Shown: positions 6,171 through 9,151 of the stretch, in pieces
Numbering within the stretch: the stretch's first letter is position 1
Layout of the letters: each line of letters opens with the position of its first letter
Assembly: GCA_903821805.1 (NCBI GenBank)
Contig: CAIJNA010000203.1
Span: 1 to 9,151 of the forward strand
DNA: 9,151 nucleotides
Reading direction: 5' to 3'
Origin: an uncultured Campylobacterota bacterium
Lineage (GTDB): Bacteria; Campylobacterota; Campylobacteria; Campylobacterales; Arcobacteraceae
Notes under the pieces: generated by a model
Database searches by the model: none
Told to the model about the DNA's origin: nothing
Seen by the model: only the letters and a program-made list of their open reading frames with translations
Program-made: the position numbers and the translations under genes

Positions 6171-7466
6171 ATGAAAGTTCATTTTATTGGAATAGGCGGC
6201 ATAGGGCTCTCGGCTCTTGCTAGGTTTTTAAATTTTAGAGGATATGAAGTTAGCGGAAGTGACGTTAAGTCAACACCTATTACTCAAGGTCTTAAAAGTG
6301 AAGGGATAAAAATCACTATTCCTCATTGTGCAAGTGCTATTGATTGTCAAGATTTGATTGTTTATAGTGCTGCTATAACTTCTACAAATACAGAAAGATT
6401 GGAAGCGGCTAAACAACATTTAACAATTATGCCTAGAAAAGACGCTCTACCTATTATTATGAAAGATACAAAAAATTATTGTATTTGTTCTGCTCATGGA
6501 AAAAGCACAACAAGCGCAATGCTTTCAAGTATTTTAGCTTCAAGTGCATTAATTGGTGCTATCAGTAAAGAATTTGGGTCTAACTTTAGATATGTAAATG
6601 ATACTTTGGTTTTCGAAGCTGACGAGAGTGACGAGAGCTTTATTTTATCAAATCCTTATTGTTCGATCGTAATGAATACTGAACCTGAACATATGGAATA
6701 TTATGATTATGATGAGGTAAGATTTTATGATGCATACAAAAAATTTCTTGATATTGCCACAATTAGAGTCATAAATGCCGAAGATGATTTTCTAAAAGAT
6801 TATGAAGGTGAAGCTATTAGACTTTACCCATCAAAAGATATAAAAAACATAGAATCATTTTTAAAAGATGGAGAGCCTTTTACTAGATTTGATTTGAAAG
6901 ATTTTGGTTCATTTGAAATTTGGGGATTCGGAGAGCATATAGCACTTGATGCAAGTATTGCTATTTTAGTTGCAAAAGAAACTATGACTTTTGAAGCTAT
7001 TCGAGAAAATATGAAGCTCTATAAAGGTATTAAAAAAAGATTTGATGTCGTTAAAAAAAGTGAAAAATTAATTATTATTGATGACTATGCACATCATCCA
7101 ACAGAAATAAAAGTAACAATGGAATCTATTGGACTTTATAAAAAATTGACACACATGAATAAAAGCATTGTAATTTGGCAGCCTCATAAATATAGTCGAA
7201 CAAGAGATAATCTTGAAGCATTTAAGAGTTGTTTCGATGGTTGCGATGAACTTATTATTTTACCAGTTTGGACAGTTAACGAACCTATTCTTGATATTAA
7301 TTTTGTGGAAGAGTTCGCAAAATTTAATCCAATATTTGCAGATTCTGTGAAAAGATATGGAGATGTTCTTGAAGTTTGGAAAGATGAACATTTGATTATG
7401 CAAATAAGTGATGGAATAGTTTTAGGTGTAGGAGCAGGGGATATAACTTATCAATTGAGGGATTAA
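6171..7466 (+). CDS. murC: UDP-N-acetylmuramate--L-alanine ligase
   Basis: MurC joins L-alanine to UDP-N-acetylmuramate using ATP, the first peptide step of cytosolic peptidoglycan precursor synthesis. Domains run in order: UDP-binding Rossmann domain (HFIGIGGIGLSALA, 4-17), central ATPase domain with the P-loop AHGKSTT (108-114, K111), EADESDESF (149-157) and MNTEPEHMEYY (168-178, H174), and the C-terminal ligase domain with KKRFD (R290), DDYAHHPTE (D304/D305) and WQPHKYSRTRD. At 431 residues it is shorter than E. coli MurC (491). Two of the seven residues regarded as invariant in Mur ligases differ: E. coli N293 and N296 align with I257 and D260 in EHIALDAS. All other signatures are intact, so the identification is firm; the substitutions may be a clade trait. 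The start follows a strong GGAGGA site. It is the last gene of the rightward block, and the TAA stop lies within a hairpin. Confidence 0.96.
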   Translation: MKVHFIGIGGIGLSALARFLNFRGYEVSGSDVKSTPITQGLKSEGIKITIPHCASAIDCQDLIVYSAAITSTNTERLEAAKQHLTIMPRKDALPIIMKDTKNYCICSAHGKSTTSAMLSSILASSALIGAISKEFGSNFRYVNDTLVFEADESDESFILSNPYCSIVMNTEPEHMEYYDYDEVRFYDAYKKFLDIATIRVINAEDDFLKDYEGEAIRLYPSKDIKNIESFLKDGEPFTRFDLKDFGSFEIWGFGEHIALDASIAILVAKETMTFEAIRENMKLYKGIKKRFDVVKKSEKLIIIDDYAHHPTEIKVTMESIGLYKKLTHMNKSIVIWQPHKYSRTRDNLEAFKSCFDGCDELIILPVWTVNEPILDINFVEEFAKFNPIFADSVKRYGDVLEVWKDEHLIMQISDGIVLGVGAGDITYQLRD

Positions 7467-7483
7467 TCTTTCCCTTAAGATTA
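7464..7483. terminator. Weak hairpin at the murC stop, convergent region
   Basis: TAATCTT (7464-7470) and AAGATTA (7477-7483) form a 7-bp stem with a 6-nt loop; the left arm includes the murC stop codon. No T-run follows on either strand, so termination efficiency is uncertain. It lies between the convergent murC and tsaD and could serve either direction. Confidence 0.35.
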
Positions 7484-7511
7484 GAATAATATTAATAAAT
7501 AGATATTCCGT

Positions 7512-7565
7512 AACTGTATTTTTTTATTGGTGTATGCTTCAAACTACAGTTTAATTTTTTATTCT
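7512..7565 (+). terminator. Possible rightward terminator beyond murC
   Basis: AACTGTA (7512-7518) pairs with TACAGTT (7545-7551) across a 26-nt loop, and the plus strand continues with T-rich sequence (TTAATTTTTTATT). The stem overlaps the tsaD stop codon. The long loop makes this a weak candidate; together with the hairpin at 7464-7483 it is the only terminator-like structure in the convergent gap. Confidence 0.3.
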
Positions 7566-8549
7566 GCTTTGAACATCTATATCATCGATGCTGATAAAAT
7601 CATTTGATAAGTACTGTTCGATAGCAACTCTTCCAATCATCGCAGCATTGTCGCTACAATATTGAAGTGGAGCTAATATTAACTCACAATTGTATGATTT
7701 GCAAAGATTCTCGCATTCTGTTCTTAGAAAAGCATTCGCACTAGCTCCCCCAACTATAGCAAATGAAGTAGGTTTTTGTACTTTAAAATACTTTTTTAGC
7801 TTCATTAAAATATGTGAAACAGCTGCATGTTGGAAGCTTGCGCAAATATTTGAAATAGTGTATTCGGTTAAAATATCAGCACTTTCTTCCTCTTTTAAAA
7901 TTGCCAAACGAACAGCATTTTTGAGTCCGCTAAAACTAAATTCTATGTTAGGAGATTGTCTTAGTGGAATTGGAAAATCATAAAAATCTGCTTTACCAGT
8001 TTTGGCTTTTTCTTCCACTATGGGTCCACCAGGATATCCAAGATGTAGCATTTTTGATACTTTGTCAAAACTTTCTCCAAAACTATCATCACTTGTTTGA
8101 CCTACAATTCGCATATCGTTTGAATTTTTAACTTCTATGATTTGAGTATGTCCACCAGAAACAAGTAAAACAGTAAGTGGAAAATTCGTTTTCTTTTCCA
8201 AGAAGCACGAATAGATATGACCTTTTAAGTGATTTACAGCAATAAGTGGAAGATTTAGTGATATGCTTAATGCTTTCGCCATCATTACCCCTTCACCAAG
8301 TGTTACACTAAGCCCAGGAGCTGTTGTAACGGCTATTGCTTTTATGTTGCCAAAGTATTGCGTACACTCTTGTAAAATTATAGGAAGAGCTTCAATGTGA
8401 AGTCGTGCCGCAAGCTCAGGAACAACACCACCATAAAAACTATGTTCTAGTTCTTGAGAAATTTTTTTATGAAAAATAAGTTCTAAGGTATCTATTTTCG
8501 TGATAGCAATACTACTATCGTCACAGCTGCTTTCAATGCTCAGAATCAT
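7551..8549 (-). CDS. tsaD: tRNA N6-adenosine threonylcarbamoyltransferase TsaD
   Basis: TsaD (Kae1/YgjD/Gcp family) transfers the threonylcarbamoyl group to A37 of ANN-decoding tRNAs to form t6A, working in the cytosol with TsaB, TsaE and TsaC/Sua5, none of which is encoded here. With the start at 8549 the protein is 332 residues, the normal bacterial length. It begins MILSIESSCDDSS as the family does, followed by GGVVPELAARLHIE (40-53), the metal-binding pair H107/H111 in NHLKGH, SGGHT (131-135), GESFDKVSKMLHLGYPGGP (158-176), FSFSGLKNAV, VGGASANAFLR, and D300 in CSDNAAMIG. The frame is open 8 codons further upstream, but that extension would run back into the hydrolase gene and is not part of the family. 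The start at 8549 gives an ATGA overlap with the upstream stop, implying translational coupling. Confidence 0.96.
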   Translation of the reverse strand: MILSIESSCDDSSIAITKIDTLELIFHKKISQELEHSFYGGVVPELAARLHIEALPIILQECTQYFGNIKAIAVTTAPGLSVTLGEGVMMAKALSISLNLPLIAVNHLKGHIYSCFLEKKTNFPLTVLLVSGGHTQIIEVKNSNDMRIVGQTSDDSFGESFDKVSKMLHLGYPGGPIVEEKAKTGKADFYDFPIPLRQSPNIEFSFSGLKNAVRLAILKEEESADILTEYTISNICASFQHAAVSHILMKLKKYFKVQKPTSFAIVGGASANAFLRTECENLCKSYNCELILAPLQYCSDNAAMIGRVAIEQYLSNDFISIDDIDVQSRIKN

Positions 8550-9076
8550 TGTACTATCCAGTCGTAAGCACAATCGAGCTTGCCAAATCCACTATTTGTA
8601 TTTATGTGTCCAGCTCCCTCAAGAACTTTGAGCCCAATTCCTAACATATCGTGTAATATATAAGCCTCGTCAATGCTGATATATGGATCATTGTCTCCAC
8701 ATGCCATAATTTTTTTTGTGGCTTTTAAATCAGCAGGTACTTGATATGGGAAAAAACTTTTAAGCTCTTCTAATTCGCAAGTTGGCGAAACAGGAGCTAC
8801 CAGCATAAGTTTATCAACATTGTCAACTTTAAAATTATTTACATAATGAAACCATAGAATATTCGCTAAAGAATGACATACAATTATATCTGGTTTGAAA
8901 TGTTTGATTTCTGCATCCAAAAAAGTAAGCCATTCTTGAAGATTTGGTAAATCTCTATTGGGAAGACTGGGAAATGAAACTACATAATTATTTTCAATTA
9001 ATTGCATTGCAAGATGTGATTGCCAGTGTGGAAAATCACTTCCACCCCAACCATGTAAAATTAGAACTTTTTTCAC
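8546..9076 (-). CDS. RBBP9/YdeN-family alpha/beta serine hydrolase
   Basis: A compact 176-residue alpha/beta hydrolase of the Ser_hydrolase (RBBP9/YdeN) type, probably cytosolic, with no signal peptide. Visible motifs are an N-terminal strand ending in LHGWGGSDFPHWQSHL (oxyanion region, about 7-22), the nucleophile elbow CHSLA (67-71, S69), the acid D130 in GDNDPYIS, and H157 in GAGHINTNSGFG. The spacing of Ser, Asp and His is close to that of human RBBP9. The elbow departs from GxSxG, with Cys and Ala in place of the two glycines. The natural substrate of the family is unsettled, so only general hydrolase activity is claimed. I chose GTG at 9076 over an in-frame TTG at 9094, because the GTG overlaps the upstream gene's TGA (GTGA) and gives the family-like start VKKVLILHG. 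Its own stop overlaps the tsaD start by 4 bp. Confidence 0.85.
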   Translation of the reverse strand: MKKVLILHGWGGSDFPHWQSHLAMQLIENNYVVSFPSLPNRDLPNLQEWLTFLDAEIKHFKPDIIVCHSLANILWFHYVNNFKVDNVDKLMLVAPVSPTCELEELKSFFPYQVPADLKATKKIMACGDNDPYISIDEAYILHDMLGIGLKVLEGAGHINTNSGFGKLDCAYDWIVQ

Positions 9077-9151
9077 AATGAAACCATCTTGCAATATTGA
9101 TTAATTTCTTTGTTTGCTAAAAAAATATCATCAATTGTATTTAATTTGATA
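9073..9151 (-). CDS. 3' end of an unidentified gene, cut by the right edge
   Basis: The only minus-strand frame open to the window edge encodes 25 residues (from IKLNTIDDIFL to QYCKMVSL) and ends in TGA at 9073-9075. That stop overlaps the GTG of the hydrolase gene by 4 bp, the same kind of junction seen between the hydrolase and tsaD. This spacing is the main reason to call it a real gene end. The tail is too short to assign a family, and the 5' part lies outside the window. Confidence 0.6.
   Translation of the reverse strand, partial: IKLNTIDDIFLANKEINQYCKMVSL

Noticed and set aside
7690..7983. Plus-strand frame opposite tsaD
   Set aside because: It lies antisense to conserved tsaD motifs and shows no independent start signals.
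8550..8573. Eight-codon N-terminal extension of TsaD
   Set aside because: Bacterial TsaD begins at the MILSIESSCDDS position, and the ATGA overlap at 8546-8549 supports that start.
1..9151. Mobile element, CRISPR array, defence or toxin-antitoxin system, tRNA or rRNA
   Set aside because: No transposase, integrase, direct-repeat array, tRNA-like fold or defence motif was seen; nearly every base belongs to housekeeping-type genes of uniform composition.

Overview
The window looks like ordinary chromosomal backbone of a low-GC member of the Campylobacterota (formerly Epsilonproteobacteria), possibly a Sulfurimonas- or Arcobacter-like organism. The clues are the AT-rich base composition (about one third GC, judged by eye), a stand-alone class II DAHP synthase, a short MurC whose P-loop reads AHGKSTT, and a soluble TrkA-C-type protein. 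The genus is inference, because no rRNA or other marker is present.

Layout. A leftward block (about 1-2850) holds a gene for a small membrane-anchored protein, then tal (transaldolase), then a class II DAHP synthase gene; a bulged hairpin lies beyond the last of these at the left edge. A 98-bp divergent promoter region (2848-2945) separates it from a rightward block (2946-7466): a TrkA-C-domain protein, a class I aminotransferase (probably DapC of lysine/diaminopimelate synthesis), a helical protein of unknown function overlapping it by one base, and murC. After a short convergent intergenic region a second leftward block (7551-9151) holds tsaD, an RBBP9/YdeN-type serine hydrolase, and the 3' tail of an unidentified gene cut by the right edge. 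Each pair in this last block overlaps by 4 bp.

How the genes work together. Transaldolase can supply erythrose 4-phosphate, a substrate of the DAHP synthase encoded 13 bp downstream, so tal-aroG is a plausible carbon-supply unit for aromatic synthesis. DapC (diaminopimelate) and MurC (first amino-acid addition to UDP-MurNAc) both feed peptidoglycan, which makes the unknown protein between them a candidate cell-envelope accessory. TsaD makes the t6A modification of tRNA; the role of its coupled hydrolase is unknown.

I found no phage, transposase, CRISPR, toxin-antitoxin, defence system, tRNA or rRNA, and no convincing new system. The points most worth a second look are two substituted Mur-ligase invariant residues in MurC, the bulged hairpin at 5-49, and the unknown protein encoded between dapC and murC. 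Two starts should be shifted from the longest open frame: tsaD to 8549 and the hydrolase to GTG at 9076. No gene-free stretch exceeds 300 bases.
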